Positions 1-11,023 of a stretch of 43,834 nucleotides of DNA are shown here, in pieces (within the stretch, counting starts at the first letter, position 1; each line of letters opens with the position of its first letter). This stretch comes from Bacillota bacterium. Lineage in GTDB: Bacteria; Bacillota; Bacilli; Alicyclobacillales; Alicyclobacillaceae. The position numbers and the translations under genes are program-made. The DNA lies in NCBI GenBank assembly GCA_021799255.1, contig JAJZAV010000003.1, positions 1-43,834 on the forward strand. Direction: 5' to 3'. Under the pieces are notes generated by a model. It saw only the letters and a list, made by a program, of their open reading frames with translations, had not been told where the DNA came from and searched no databases.

Positions 1-41
1 GTGGGTACCTGATGCGTCCTACCCGAAGGGAGTAGAAATGT

Positions 42-962
42 ATGTCTGTTCCCAGTGTTGATGCAACACAGGTGCAAAGAACCAAGAGGGCCGACAGCGT
101 CTCCAATATGATTCGTGCGTACTTTGACTTGACGAAACCGCGCATCATGTTGTTGCTGTTGTTTACCGCGTATTGCGCGATGCTGGTTGGGGCGCGAGGT
201 GTGCCGGACGCGAGAGTCACACTTTGGACACTCTTGGGATTAGCCATGTCCTGCGGCGGGTCTGCCTCGTTGAACATGTGGTATGATAGGGACATCGACG
301 CGCTGATGAAGCGCACGTCAAGCAGGCCCGTGCCAGCTGGTCTTGTGCAAGCTCAGAATGCGTTGTGGTTTGGACTTATTTTGGAGGTTTTGTCGGTCCT
401 TCTTCTGGCGTCCATGGTGAACGTTCTCACGGCGCTCTTGTCCTTCGGCGGATTCGTATACTACGTTTTCGTCTATACCATGTGGCTAAAGCGCAGGACT
501 CCACAAAACATTGTAATTGGTGGCGGTGCGGGAGCGTTTCCGCCGCTGGTCGGTTGGGCGGCCGTGACAGGCCATCTGGGGATAGCCGCGCTTCTAATGT
601 TCGCCATCGTCTTCTTCTGGACGCCGCCGCATTTTTGGTCGCTGGCGATTTACAAGAATGATGATTATGTGAAGGCGAATATTCCGATGATGCCGGTTGT
701 AAGGGGAGTTCGCACCACGAAGTGGCAGAGCTTTGGCTACACTCTAGTTTTGCTAGCGTCTTCGGTTGGACTCTACTTCACGGGCAGCGTGAACCTCGTG
801 TACTTGATTGTCGCGCTCCTCGCAGGTTTGGCCTTTACCGTTTATACGGTGCTCTTGATTCGTGAGGACGATTCGTCCGTCAAATGGGCGAAGAAGACCT
901 TCAAGTTTTCGCTTCTTTACTTGCCCGTCGTGTTTCTTTGCATGGTGGTGGGCATGAAGTAA
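42..962 (+). CDS. ctaB: Protoheme IX farnesyltransferase (heme O synthase)
   Basis: 306 aa polytopic UbiA-family protein with LTKPRIMLLL, NMWYDRDIDALMKRTSSRPVPAG and FFWTPPHFWSLAIYKNDDY motifs; followed by ctaA. Confidence 0.96.
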   Translation: MSVPSVDATQVQRTKRADSVSNMIRAYFDLTKPRIMLLLLFTAYCAMLVGARGVPDARVTLWTLLGLAMSCGGSASLNMWYDRDIDALMKRTSSRPVPAGLVQAQNALWFGLILEVLSVLLLASMVNVLTALLSFGGFVYYVFVYTMWLKRRTPQNIVIGGGAGAFPPLVGWAAVTGHLGIAALLMFAIVFFWTPPHFWSLAIYKNDDYVKANIPMMPVVRGVRTTKWQSFGYTLVLLASSVGLYFTGSVNLVYLIVALLAGLAFTVYTVLLIREDDSSVKWAKKTFKFSLLYLPVVFLCMVVGMK

Positions 963-1024
963 AGGTTTTTAAAGCAAAGGTTTTGTTGTATTGAATATCG
1001 TTCTGGCAACGAAGCGATTGGGGG

Positions 1025-2026
1025 ATGAAAGGAATGCAGATTCCCCGGGGCAAAAGCCCGTATGCGGTGGTCATTCGAGTCTTGTCGGTCGTGACCCTCA
1101 TCGGGCTTTTCGCCATAAACATTGTGGGATTCATTGACACGGAAACAGGATCCGCGTTTGGCTGTGGAACTCAGTGGCCTTTGTGCCATGGGGCAATCAT
1201 TCCATCGGTGTGGGGCCTGCACACCATTATTGAGTTCATGCACCGAGCTCTGGTGGCCGTTGTGACCATTCTTTTGCTCGGCCTTGCAGTGACGGCGTGG
1301 GTGGCGTACCGCCAGTGGCGCGAGGTAAAAGTCCTCATTCTTATCTCGGTTGGCTTTGTGTTTGTGCAGGCGGCGCTCGGCGCAATTGGCGTCGTGTACG
1401 GAGATCCACCAGCGTTTTTGGCCAGTCACTTCGGATGTTCGTTGCTTGCGTTCGCAGGGGTCGTATTGCTGTTTATCGTGCTTCGCAAAATTAACCGCAC
1501 GATGGTTGAATATGAACGGCCAATGCCACTGCATTCGGATGCCGTGGATCCGCGCTTTCGCTTTTGGGTGTGGTTTTCATTAGTTTACATTTATCTCGCG
1601 ATGTACGTAGGTGCTTATATTTCAAGTGTGGGTGCTGGAGACCAGTTTCGGGGGTGGCCCTTTCCCACGGAAAGTTATTCTGCCGCACATGCTGCACTGT
1701 ACCTGGACTGGTTGCATCGTTCCATCGCGCTGGGCTTGGTTCTGCTGATGTTGCGCCTCTTTTTCTTAGCGAGAGGCATGCGTAAGGATAGGCCAGACTT
1801 GATGGTTGCGAGCGTATGGACGGTAGTGTTTGTGCTCGCGCAGGCTGTTAGCGGTGCGTTGCTCGTCTTTAGCCACGTAAGCCTGTGGGCGTTTTTGTTG
1901 CACGTAAGCATTATTTCGTTCCTTTTTACTGCCCTATGTTACCTCGGGATGCAGACCCTTCGGGCATCCAATCCCGTGAAATTGACCGTATCGCGGCCTG
2001 CGGACCTCGGACATGCGAAGGCCTAA
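1025..2026 (+). CDS. ctaA: Heme A synthase, COX15/CtaA family
   Basis: Polytopic; GCGTQWPLCHG and EFMHRALVAVV motifs, second half LDWLHRSIALGLVLL; adjacent to ctaB. Confidence 0.93.
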   Translation: MKGMQIPRGKSPYAVVIRVLSVVTLIGLFAINIVGFIDTETGSAFGCGTQWPLCHGAIIPSVWGLHTIIEFMHRALVAVVTILLLGLAVTAWVAYRQWREVKVLILISVGFVFVQAALGAIGVVYGDPPAFLASHFGCSLLAFAGVVLLFIVLRKINRTMVEYERPMPLHSDAVDPRFRFWVWFSLVYIYLAMYVGAYISSVGAGDQFRGWPFPTESYSAAHAALYLDWLHRSIALGLVLLMLRLFFLARGMRKDRPDLMVASVWTVVFVLAQAVSGALLVFSHVSLWAFLLHVSIISFLFTALCYLGMQTLRASNPVKLTVSRPADLGHAKA

Positions 2027-2077
2027 CGTATCGAGGGTTTGCTGCAGCCCTTTCGGATTGGTAATACCTGTTGAATT

Positions 2078-2449
2078 TTGTTCCAGGACTTCGAGGATGT
2101 GGCGGGTGATGTAGCGGTGAAGTATGCGGGATTCGGTGTTGGCCTTGGCGGAGTGGCCTTGGGATTCGTGACGGCGTACATTCAACGATATGGGTTTGTT
2201 CACTCAGGAGCGCAAGTGACTGGACCTTATGGAGCCACCCTTGCGGTCGCTCTGCTTGGCATGGTGGGGGCAATCCTGCTCCTGATGGGCCGTTACCGCA
2301 GCGGCGCTTGGATTAGCATCGCCACCTCCGTGCTCGGCGCGTTCACGTCGCTGGAGCTGTGGCTGGCCCCGGGTAGTTTCTTTCTTGTGGCTGGATTCAT
2401 TGGCTTCACCAGCCTTGGCTCCCAGAGCGAAAATAGCAGCGCTGGCTGA
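2078..2449 (+). CDS. Small hypothetical membrane protein
   Basis: 123 aa with about four hydrophobic segments, rare start codon; followed by a terminator. Confidence 0.5.
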   Translation: MFQDFEDVAGDVAVKYAGFGVGLGGVALGFVTAYIQRYGFVHSGAQVTGPYGATLAVALLGMVGAILLLMGRYRSGAWISIATSVLGAFTSLELWLAPGSFFLVAGFIGFTSLGSQSENSSAG

Positions 2450-2531
2450 AAGGGAAATTGCCGAAAGCTGATTCGGCGTTCCCTTGGCACTCGTGACAGG
2501 AGGACCCATGGTTTTACGTTGGTACGTCTGA

Positions 2532-2570
2532 AAGAAGCTGGGCCGATTGTAACCATCGGTCCAGCTTCTT
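2532..2570 (+). terminator. Intrinsic terminator-like hairpin
   Basis: AAGAAGCTGGGCCGAT ... ATCGGTCCAGCTTCTT followed by TGTTG. Confidence 0.6.
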
Positions 2571-2659
2571 TGTTGTGCCTCGGGTCTCGACGAAGCCCGA
2601 GGCGTGGTCGTGCAATGCGCCAACATCTTGTTTCTCCAAAACGAACGGGCCAACCTGGG

Positions 2660-3772
2660 TTAGACCGACGCTCGGTTTCCATGGAGGTCCTCGGTCGACG
2701 CGGACCGTTGATGACGTTTCTCCTTCGTCGGTCTCTTCAGGGCGTGAGGCATCCACACGAACAGTGCCACGATGGGAGCCGTGTCGATGGAAAGGGCGAA
2801 CGAGATGTTTAGCCCGAGGTTTTGGCTGACCCACCAAGTGAAGATCAAAAAGGCGGAGGCTACGACGCGGGTGATGAGAATTGGACGACGCAGGATGGTG
2901 AGAATTGCGAATAAAAGAAGCGTGGCGACGACGATGGCGTTCCAGACGACTGGATGAGCGATAAATGCTCCAGCAACCGAATCAATGGCTGAAGTGACGA
3001 ATCGGGGTTCCGCAAAGGCCGAATTTGTCTGGAAGGCCTGTCGCATGCCCGTTGGCGTCCATAAGCCATTGCTTGGCAGGGCTTCCTCTACTGCTGCGAG
3101 CAACCAGAAGCTGACGAGCCCAATGCGTGTAAAAGCAGCCATGCGAGGTTCATCTAAGTTCGGAAGTGCGAGAAGCACAAGCGAGAAGGCCATGAGAAGG
3201 CCGGGTCCAGGCCATCCTCCAAGGAATCCGAGATTGGCGTGAAAAGTCCCTCCGAAGCCGTTGGTTACCCAGACGAAGAGGGAGACGAACGCTCCAGTCC
3301 AGGCAACGAACCGCCCCCAGCCGCGCCCACGGCCAGTCCATAGCAACGCTCCGACACTAAACTGAACCATGACGGAAAGCACATTCCAAGACATGGGGTG
3401 CTGGGCAAAACTATTCGCAAACCACGTCGAAGCATGCGAGACGTGAGGAACGAATGAGCCGGTGATGCCCGCGGAAGGATGCGGCCGTGACAAAAACTGA
3501 GGATTGATTTGGATGAGTGCACTTAGCATCCACGCGATGCTTAAGCCGTACCAGAGCGCGCGAGCCATCGGGGGCATGTGGGGGATGACCTTCTTGTGGA
3601 CAGTGGGAGTTGCCGATTTCGCGGCGGGATCGTCATCGCGAAGCACGTGAGCCAGCTTTGCCATTCCCCAAACCATGCCTACTTTCAAAATAACCAGAAA
3701 GCAGACGCCGACCGCCACATCGAGCAGGATCAGGTAGTACGTATGGATGAGTGGTGACGCCGGATTTGTCAC
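2660..3772 (-). CDS. Hypothetical polytopic membrane protein
   Basis: 370 aa with many hydrophobic segments; family not recognised with certainty. Confidence 0.75.
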   Translation of the reverse strand: MTNPASPLIHTYYLILLDVAVGVCFLVILKVGMVWGMAKLAHVLRDDDPAAKSATPTVHKKVIPHMPPMARALWYGLSIAWMLSALIQINPQFLSRPHPSAGITGSFVPHVSHASTWFANSFAQHPMSWNVLSVMVQFSVGALLWTGRGRGWGRFVAWTGAFVSLFVWVTNGFGGTFHANLGFLGGWPGPGLLMAFSLVLLALPNLDEPRMAAFTRIGLVSFWLLAAVEEALPSNGLWTPTGMRQAFQTNSAFAEPRFVTSAIDSVAGAFIAHPVVWNAIVVATLLLFAILTILRRPILITRVVASAFLIFTWWVSQNLGLNISFALSIDTAPIVALFVWMPHALKRPTKEKRHQRSASTEDLHGNRASV

Positions 3773-4017
3773 TTCTGACAGCCTCCTTTTTCAGCGTTCG
3801 GATGCTATGGGACGTCAAATCGAATTCGATTGCTGCATGAAACCTGGGGCGTAGCCACAAGGATACACATTCTAGTCTAACGCTATTTCCGACAGTTTGG
3901 GGAACAAAATTTCGAACATTCCATTAAGTAGCGGTACAAAAAGGAAGATTGCGACTTTCAGATATGGAATGAGGCGCAAATCGGCGTGATTGACCAGGTT
4001 CCGTGTGTCTTGTATTG

Positions 4018-4027
4018 TTGTATGCAA
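4018..4027. promoter_or_regulatory. Candidate GntR/FCD operator half of a recurrent motif
   Basis: TTGTATGCAA upstream of the gntR gene, one mismatch from TTGTATACAA. Confidence 0.35.
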
Positions 4028-4122
4028 TAAGGATTGCCTATTCATCGTGACGGATCGATGTCCTATTCGCTAATCCCAATCGCTGGGGCATTGGACGATG
4101 CCGTACATTTGGAGAGAACAGA

Positions 4123-4818
4123 ATGAACTATTCGTCGGCAAGCAAGAAGAGCCTCGGAGAGCAGGCGTACGAACAGATCCGCGAAGCCATCATCACGCTG
4201 CAGTTTAAACCCGGCCAAATGGTTTATGAATCGGAACTCGGGGCGAGGCTCGGCATGAGTCGGACGCCAGTGCGAGAGGGCATCCGGATGCTGCTCATGG
4301 AGGATCTTATCGAAGTGTTGCCACAACGAGGAATGCGAGTATCGCTGATCTCGCAAGCGAAGGTTGAAGACATCCGGTTTGTCAGAGAAAGCCTTGAGGT
4401 TAGCGCGTTCCGCCAAGTGGCCGGACAGTGGCACCAGGACGACAAAGGATTTGCTTTAGCGGGGAAACAGCTCACGAACCTTCTCGAAGAACAGCGCGCC
4501 GCAGGTCAGGAGGGGGATGTTCTTGCCTTCTTGAACCTCGATGAGGCGTTTCATCGGCTCATCATGGAACAGACTCGAAATCATACACTCATCGCGGTGG
4601 TTTCACAGATGCGCAGCCATTTGAATCGGGTAAGGCTGCTTGGACTTCGGGGGAGCTCCTCGATGGAGTCGCTGGTCAATGAACATCAATCCATGTTAAA
4701 CGCCATTATGAATAACGACGAGGCAACGACCGTTCAGATACTGACGTACCACCTGCGTCGCCTCAGGGCAGATCTTGCCCCGCTTCACGCAAAGTTTCCT
4801 GATTACTTCATTGATTAA
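4123..4818 (+). CDS. GntR-family transcriptional regulator, FCD (FadR-like) subfamily
   Basis: N-terminal wHTH GEQAYEQIREAIITLQFKPGQMVYESELGARLGMSRTPVREGIRML plus helical FCD-like C-terminus; next to a sugar-acid operon. Confidence 0.93.
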   Translation: MNYSSASKKSLGEQAYEQIREAIITLQFKPGQMVYESELGARLGMSRTPVREGIRMLLMEDLIEVLPQRGMRVSLISQAKVEDIRFVRESLEVSAFRQVAGQWHQDDKGFALAGKQLTNLLEEQRAAGQEGDVLAFLNLDEAFHRLIMEQTRNHTLIAVVSQMRSHLNRVRLLGLRGSSSMESLVNEHQSMLNAIMNNDEATTVQILTYHLRRLRADLAPLHAKFPDYFID

Positions 4819-4920
4819 TTCCCTATCTGTAATCTAACACTCCCTATCTCACACTTCGTAGCCGCAATAACACTCACTCATGGATTCATCAGACTACTCT
4901 GTGCAATGTTCCGGTATTGA

Positions 4921-4935
4921 ATACAAGTATACAAT
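4921..4935. promoter_or_regulatory. Candidate GntR operator
   Basis: ATACAAGTATACAAT (reverse ATTGTATACTTGTAT) between gntR and the dehydratase operon; shared with sites at 4018 and 9491. Confidence 0.45.
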
Positions 4936-5014
4936 AGTAGTCATCAGTAGGATGTCCCAGCGAGAAATGGCTCTTAGGCATTCCCACAAAGAAAAGGATG
5001 CAAGACAATAAGGG

Positions 5015-7036
5015 GTGTTCCTCATCATGTCGCGTATTTCGCAGGCACAGGAGGGAGGGGCTGGAGAACTTCTGGCCCAGCTTATGGAAACCGCGAACGA
5101 CTCTATCTATCAAGTGCCTACCCATGCGCCAGGGCCTCAGGGATCTCTACCTCTTTCCCCGGAAATTCTAAGAGAGTGGGCCAGCGGGGATCTCTTCGGC
5201 CTCACGCAAAGCGTAGGGATGGGGTGGGATCCCTCCCGGGTGCTCGGTAGCCACGTGCTCGTTCTCAGTACACAAGGGGGAATTCGGGAGGCCGATGGGA
5301 CCCCCGTCGCACTCGGATACCACACGGGACACTACGAAATCGGGCTCCTCGTGCGGGCGGCGGCTGAGCAATTGCGCAGCCTGGGCGCTGTACCATTCTC
5401 CGCCTATGTCAGCGATCCGTGTGACGGCCGTTCCCAAGGGACCACGGGAATGTTTGATTCCCTGCCGTACCGCAATGATGCTGCCATGGTGATGAGGCGG
5501 CTGATTCGATCGCTTCCCACGCGCAAGGCCGTCCTTGGCATCGCTACGTGCGACAAAGGACTGCCGGCGACGATGCTTGCCGTTGCTTCCCAAGGCGCAA
5601 CGCCTGCCATGATTGTCCCGGGCGGGGTCACGTTGTCCCCGACTGAGGGTGAAGACGCAGCGAAGATCCAAACCATCGGCGTGAGGTATGCGAGAGGCGA
5701 GATCACGCTCGAGGAAGCCTCCGAGCTTTCGTGCCGGGCTTGCGCATCCCCGGGCGGTGGGTGCCAGTTCCTCGGCACGGCCGCGACGGCGCAGGTGGTT
5801 GCGGAAGCGTTGGGGCTGACCGTTCCCCACGCCGCCCTAGCGCCTTCCGGGCAACCTATTTGGGAGGAACTCGCAAGGCAATCCGCCACGACATTAATGC
5901 GGATGGTGAGCCAGGGCATCGGAGTGCGAGACATTCTGACGGACGAGGCGATTCATAACGCGATGGTGGTGCATGCGGCGTTCGGTGGTTCTACCAACCT
6001 GCTTTTGCACCTGCCTGCCGTTGCGCACGCTGCGCATCTTACCGTGCCTACGGTGGACGATTGGAAGAGAATCAATCAGAAGGTCCCGAGAATCGTGAGC
6101 GTACTGCCGAATGGCCCCGTGGATCATCCGACCGTTCGAGTGTTTCTTGCGGGAGGCGTACCCGAAGTCATGCTTCACCTGCGGGAGGCCGGACTGCTCT
6201 TCACGAAAGCCAGGACGTGCACGGGATATACGGTGGATGAAGTGCTCGATTGGTGGCAAGGTTCCGAAAGGCGAAAGCGGCTTCGTGAGAGGTTGCTAGA
6301 GGTGGACGGTGTGGATCCCGACGACGTCATTTTGAGCCCGCAAAGGGCCGAAAAACGGAATATGAGATCGACCGTTACGTTCCCCGTCGGAAACTTGGCC
6401 CCGGAGGGATCTGTCATCAAGTCGGCGGCCATCCATCCCTCCGTCGTCGGCGAAGATGGGGTATATCGGCATGTGGGACCTGCCCGCGTATTCACTTCGG
6501 AGAGGGACGCCATTCGCGCCATCAAAAGCGGGGAGGTGGAGAAGGGTGATATCATGGTTCTCATAGGACGAGGGCCTTCGGGTACCGGGATGGAGGAAAC
6601 GTATCAACTCACGTCCGCGCTCAAGCACCTGTCCTACGGCAAGCACATCGCCCTTATCACCGATGCCCGTTTTTCGGGCGTATCCACCGGAGCGTGCATT
6701 GGGCACGTCGGTCCGGAGGCACTGGCTGGCGGTCCCATCGGAAAACTGCAAAACGGCGACGTTGTCGAGATTATCGTGAATCAGGTTGATCTCACGGGCG
6801 AGATTAACTTTCTGGGCACCAGGGACATGCGCGTGACCCCTGAGGAAGGGGCTATCATCTTGGCCGCTCGGGAACCGCATCCGGGACTCGGTGCGGATCC
6901 CGACCTGCCAGACGACACGCGACTCTGGGCGGCGCTGCAGTCCGTGAGCGGTGGGGCGTGGTCAGGGGCCGTGTACGACGTGGAGAAGATCTTGAAGGTC
7001 ATCGATGCGGGGAAGAAAGCGCTCGGTCTCGCGTAA
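5015..7036 (+). CDS. IlvD/Edd-family sugar-acid dehydratase, YjhG/YagF-like (candidate D-xylonate dehydratase)
   Basis: 673 aa; Fe-S cysteine motifs [53 protein letters not shown]; length and motifs fit the YjhG/YagF group. Confidence 0.88.
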   Translation: MFLIMSRISQAQEGGAGELLAQLMETANDSIYQVPTHAPGPQGSLPLSPEILREWASGDLFGLTQSVGMGWDPSRVLGSHVLVLSTQGGIREADGTPVALGYHTGHYEIGLLVRAAAEQLRSLGAVPFSAYVSDPCDGRSQGTTGMFDSLPYRNDAAMVMRRLIRSLPTRKAVLGIATCDKGLPATMLAVASQGATPAMIVPGGVTLSPTEGEDAAKIQTIGVRYARGEITLEEASELSCRACASPGGGCQFLGTAATAQVVAEALGLTVPHAALAPSGQPIWEELARQSATTLMRMVSQGIGVRDILTDEAIHNAMVVHAAFGGSTNLLLHLPAVAHAAHLTVPTVDDWKRINQKVPRIVSVLPNGPVDHPTVRVFLAGGVPEVMLHLREAGLLFTKARTCTGYTVDEVLDWWQGSERRKRLRERLLEVDGVDPDDVILSPQRAEKRNMRSTVTFPVGNLAPEGSVIKSAAIHPSVVGEDGVYRHVGPARVFTSERDAIRAIKSGEVEKGDIMVLIGRGPSGTGMEETYQLTSALKHLSYGKHIALITDARFSGVSTGACIGHVGPEALAGGPIGKLQNGDVVEIIVNQVDLTGEINFLGTRDMRVTPEEGAIILAAREPHPGLGADPDLPDDTRLWAALQSVSGGAWSGAVYDVEKILKVIDAGKKALGLA

Positions 7037-7060
7037 AGGTTCTTACTATACAAGGAGGAA

Positions 7061-8503
7061 TTGGCTATGGAATCACGCAATTGGATAGGCGGGGAATGGA
7101 CCTCTCCGACTGCAGGCAGCCTGGCGGTTCTCAACCCGTCGGACGTGAAGGAAGAAATCGGGGTTTTGCATCTCTCCGGTGAATCGGACGTTCACGAGGC
7201 GGCAACGGCAGCCCGGGTGGCTCTGTCCTCTTGGTCCCGGATGTTGCCGTCCGCGCGGGGCGAGGTACTTTATAAAATGGCCGCCGTTCTTGAGCAGCAA
7301 TTGAATGAAGTGGCCGTGGTCGCAAGCCGTGAGATGGGCAAGCCCGTGGCGGAGATGCGCGGCGAGGTCAAGCGTGGCGTGGACCTCCTCCGCTACTACG
7401 CGGCGGAAGGCGTACGGCAAAACGGTGCGGTCATTCCCTCGACGCAGGTGAGCGTGCTCCAGTACACGAGGCGCGTCGCGCTCGGCGTCGTCGCCGTGAT
7501 CACGCCGTGGAACTTTCCTGTCGCCATCCCCATTTGGAAGATGGCACCAGCGCTCATTTGCGGAAATACCGTTGTCTGGAAGCCGGCGGAGTTCGCATCT
7601 CTGACGGCCGTGAAGCTCGCCGAGCTGTTTGCTTCCGCCGGTCTCCCGGCCGGCGTGCTGAACCTCGTCATCGGCAAGGGAAGCGTCGTTGGGACCGCCC
7701 TCTTGGAGAAGGAGGAGATTGATGCGGTCAGCTTCACCGGATCGACCCAGACGGGCATGTCCGTCGCGAGCGCGGCGGCAAAGCGAAACATCAAGTACCA
7801 GACGGAGATGGGCGGAAAGAACGCGGCCATCGTTCTTGCGGATGCGGATCTCACCTTGTCCGTGAACGCCGTGCTCAGCGGAGCCTTCCGTTCTGCGGGT
7901 CAGAAGTGTACGGCCACGAGCCGCGTCATCGTGGAAAAAGCCATTTACAACGAATTCCAGGCCCGCTTGCGCGACGAGTTGGCGAGAATCTCGTGCGGCA
8001 GCGCGCTCCTCGACAAGACGTATGTGGGGCCGGTGGCATCGAAGAGCCAGTTTGCCGGGGTCATGGAGTACGCGAACCTCGCGCAGAAGGATGCTCGGGT
8101 CATTGCAAAGGGGAACGTGGAAGCAAAGCTTGAGTCCGGGTACTACGTGCAACCCCTGGTGGTGGACGGGGTCGACGCGTCTCACAGGCTCGTTCAGGAG
8201 GAAGTGTTTGGTCCGCTCATGACGCTGCTTCCGGCCGACAATCTGGACCATGCGCTTGAACTTTGCAACAAAACGGTATATGGACTGAGCGCCGCCGTGT
8301 TCACGCGCGACATCACGAAGGGGATGCGATTCCTCGATGAGGCAGAGGCCGGCATGGTACGCATCAACCTCGAAACTGCGGGCGTCGAGTACCAGGCTCC
8401 GTTTGGCGGCATGAAGATGTCGAGTTCCCACAGCAGAGAACAAGGCCAGGCCGCGCTCGACTTTTACAGCCAGTTGAAAACGTGCGCCGTGTACTATGGC
8501 TGA
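7061..8503 (+). CDS. Aldehyde dehydrogenase (candidate 2-oxoglutarate semialdehyde dehydrogenase)
   Basis: ITPWNFPVAIPIWK, QTEMGGKNAAIVLADADL and catalytic SAGQKCTATSR; likely ATG at 7067 after AAGGAGGAAT; operonic with dehydratases. Confidence 0.9.
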   Translation: MAMESRNWIGGEWTSPTAGSLAVLNPSDVKEEIGVLHLSGESDVHEAATAARVALSSWSRMLPSARGEVLYKMAAVLEQQLNEVAVVASREMGKPVAEMRGEVKRGVDLLRYYAAEGVRQNGAVIPSTQVSVLQYTRRVALGVVAVITPWNFPVAIPIWKMAPALICGNTVVWKPAEFASLTAVKLAELFASAGLPAGVLNLVIGKGSVVGTALLEKEEIDAVSFTGSTQTGMSVASAAAKRNIKYQTEMGGKNAAIVLADADLTLSVNAVLSGAFRSAGQKCTATSRVIVEKAIYNEFQARLRDELARISCGSALLDKTYVGPVASKSQFAGVMEYANLAQKDARVIAKGNVEAKLESGYYVQPLVVDGVDASHRLVQEEVFGPLMTLLPADNLDHALELCNKTVYGLSAAVFTRDITKGMRFLDEAEAGMVRINLETAGVEYQAPFGGMKMSSSHSREQGQAALDFYSQLKTCAVYYG

Positions 8504-8556
8504 TCCTCGGCTTCATTGACGACCAAAGGCTGCACCATCAGATGGGAGGAGTCACC

Positions 8557-9450
8557 GTGTTAAGAACCATTCGTTTCGTTCGGCAAGGCGTCCACACACC
8601 TCGTCTTGGTTTCGTCGACGGGGACAACGTATACGACATCACCAGTTTGGTAGACTCCTGGTCGGATCCCATGCCTTTGTGGAACGCTCTTGCCGCGCTT
8701 TGTGTGCCTTTAGAACAAGGATTCGAATCGCTTCGTAGAGGCCTCGTGGAATCCTATTCCCAAATCCAGCGAGACGGGCGTCTATTAACGCCCGTCGCCG
8801 CGCCCGAGGTGTGGGCCGCTGGGGTCACCTACGAACGGAGTCGCGAGGCGAGAAACGCCGAGACGAAAGTGAAGGACAGCGTGTACGACAGGGTTTATGG
8901 CGCAGAGCGCCCGGAACTCTTTTTCAAGGCAACAGAGCGCCGTTTGGTTTGTCCGGGGGAGAGTCTGCGGCTGCGTTCCGACTCGCGCTGGATGGTTCCG
9001 GAGCCCGAGCTTGGGGTTGTGTTGTCTAAGAGCGGTGACCTGGTAGGTTTCACCGTAGGGAATGACTTGAGTTCCCGCGACATCGAGGGCGAGAATCCCC
9101 TGTACCTGCCGCAGGCGAAGGTCTTTGCGGGCAGTTGCAGCATCGGTCCCGCTGTCCTTTGGAATACACACGACGTGGATCCCGCGTCTTGGTCCATTTC
9201 TCTCACGATTCACCGCGATGGGGAAACGGCGTTTTTCGGGGAAGTGCCGTTCTCTCAGCTGAGGAGAAGCATCGATGAGTTGGTTTCCTACCTCATGCGC
9301 GACAACGAGATTCTTGACGGTACGGTTTTGCTGACCGGAACTGGCATCGTCCCGCCGGACGATTTCACGCTTTCTCCAGGGGATGTCGTCGAGATTTCCG
9401 TCCCGCAGATTGGGGTACTGTCAAACCCGATAGAACTTTCGGTGCCTTAG
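8557..9450 (+). CDS. Fumarylacetoacetate hydrolase-family protein (candidate 2-keto-3-deoxy-pentonate dehydratase)
   Basis: FAH fold motifs: EPELGVVLSKSGDLVGFTVGNDLSSRDIEGENPLYLPQAKVFAGSCSIGPAV; GTG start at 8557 follows a GGGAGGA RBS (the ORF track starts earlier). Confidence 0.86.
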   Translation: MLRTIRFVRQGVHTPRLGFVDGDNVYDITSLVDSWSDPMPLWNALAALCVPLEQGFESLRRGLVESYSQIQRDGRLLTPVAAPEVWAAGVTYERSREARNAETKVKDSVYDRVYGAERPELFFKATERRLVCPGESLRLRSDSRWMVPEPELGVVLSKSGDLVGFTVGNDLSSRDIEGENPLYLPQAKVFAGSCSIGPAVLWNTHDVDPASWSISLTIHRDGETAFFGEVPFSQLRRSIDELVSYLMRDNEILDGTVLLTGTGIVPPDDFTLSPGDVVEISVPQIGVLSNPIELSVP

Positions 9451-9490
9451 GGAACGGGAACTGGGTTGACAACGTCGTGATTCCCCATGC

Positions 9491-9505
9491 ATACTTGTAT
9501 ACAAG
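9491..9505. promoter_or_regulatory. Candidate GntR operator
   Basis: ATACTTGTATACAAG containing the perfect palindrome CTTGTATACAAG (9494-9505), upstream of the enolase-superfamily gene. Confidence 0.5.
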
Positions 9506-9655
9506 AATCTGAGGAAGGGTCCATAGAGACGGCTCAGGCCCAGGCGAAACCGCCGACGCGCGACTTTGCTCTCAAGTTGCTGATGGCCACGTCGGGGCGG
9601 CGCTTTGCATCCCAATCCATCTTTTTCTATTACAAGTATGAAAGGGAGAAAGTGA

Positions 9656-10915
9656 ATGAGAATTACGGACATCAAGGCCACGACGGTGACGGTTCCCCTC
9701 GAAGCTCCACTCCTCCATAGCAACGGTGCCCACTGGGGCCGCTTTGTGCGCACCATCGTTGAGGTGGAAACGGACGAGGGCATCGTCGGGCTGGGTGAGA
9801 TGGGGGGCGGGGGTGCCAGCGCCGAAGAGGCGTTTCGCGGGCTGAAAGAATACTTGGTTGGACACAACCCGTTCGAGTTGGAAGCGCTGCGCTTCAAGAT
9901 CTGCAACCCGACGGCGAGTCTGTACAACAACCGTACGCAACTCATGGCCGCCATCGAATTTGCTTGCCTCGATATCATGGGGAAGAAACTTGGCGTACCC
10001 GTCTACGATATTCTCGGTGGCAAGCTGCGGGACGAGGTTCCCTTTGCAAGCTACTTGTTCTTCCGCTTGGAGAACGAGAAGACGGGGGATGGAGAGGTTC
10101 GGACGGTACATCAGCTAGTCCGTCACGCAGCGGATCTAAAGAGAAAGTACGGATTTACGACCCACAAGTTAAAGGGCGGAGTGTTTCGTCCTGAATACGA
10201 ACTCGAATGTTATAGGGCCCTCGCTGACGCCTTTCCGAACGATAGGTTGCGTTATGATCCGAACGCCGCGCTCAGCGTCGAAGACGCGATTCGATTCGGA
10301 AAGGCGATAGAAGGGCTGAAAAACGACTATTTGGAAGACCCTACGTGGGGGTTGAACGGGAACCGTAGAGTGAAAGAGATGGTTCGCACGCCGCTCGCTA
10401 CGAACACGGTCGTCATCAACTTTGAGCAACTTGCCACAAATATCCTGAATCCATCCATCGATGTCATCCTGTTGGATACGACGTTCTGGGGCGGCATTCG
10501 TTCGTGCGTCAAAGCAGCGGGGGTTTGTGAGACCTTCCAATACTCCATCGGCGTGCATTCTTCCGGAGAGCTCGGGATTCAGTTGGCGACCATGCTGCAC
10601 CTCGGTGCGGTGTTGCCGAACTTCACCTTCGCGGCAGACGCGCATTATCACCAACTTACAGACGACCTGATCAAAGGCGGCAAGATGGAGTATAACGAGG
10701 GCGCCATCAAAGTTCCAACGGGTCCTGGACTCGGCGTGGAGCTGGATAGAGAGAAACTCAGAGAGTACTCCGAGCTCTACAGGGAGCTGGGAGGATATCC
10801 GTACGACCGGGACCCCTCTCGGCCAGAGTGGTTCCCGCTGATTCCGAACGACAGGTGGGCGAAAACCCCGGAAGCCTCCTCTGCCGAAAGTGCGAAGGAA
10901 CGTGTAACTCTCTAA
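9656..10915 (+). CDS. Enolase-superfamily (mandelate racemase/glucarate dehydratase-like) sugar-acid dehydratase
   Basis: N-terminal [83 protein letters not shown]. Confidence 0.88.
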   Translation: MRITDIKATTVTVPLEAPLLHSNGAHWGRFVRTIVEVETDEGIVGLGEMGGGGASAEEAFRGLKEYLVGHNPFELEALRFKICNPTASLYNNRTQLMAAIEFACLDIMGKKLGVPVYDILGGKLRDEVPFASYLFFRLENEKTGDGEVRTVHQLVRHAADLKRKYGFTTHKLKGGVFRPEYELECYRALADAFPNDRLRYDPNAALSVEDAIRFGKAIEGLKNDYLEDPTWGLNGNRRVKEMVRTPLATNTVVINFEQLATNILNPSIDVILLDTTFWGGIRSCVKAAGVCETFQYSIGVHSSGELGIQLATMLHLGAVLPNFTFAADAHYHQLTDDLIKGGKMEYNEGAIKVPTGPGLGVELDREKLREYSELYRELGGYPYDRDPSRPEWFPLIPNDRWAKTPEASSAESAKERVTL

Positions 10916-10924
10916 TTCAAGCCG

Positions 10925-10948
10925 GAGGCCGACGCCATCGTCGGCCTC
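10925..10948 (+). terminator. Intrinsic terminator-like hairpin
   Basis: GAGGCCGACG-ccat-CGTCGGCCTC directly after the CDS stop, followed by TTGT. Confidence 0.6.
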
Positions 10949-11023
10949 TTGTGTCGAGCCCCGAGTTGTGTCATGCGATTCGACGCTGGACCGAAACAAA
11001 CTTACGACGGGAGCTGGTTCGCT

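Noticed and set aside
7073-8443. Long minus-strand ORF (456 aa) opposite the aldehyde dehydrogenase gene
   Set aside because: Low-complexity Arg/His-rich translation typical of antisense of a GC-rich gene; the plus strand has clear ALDH motifs.
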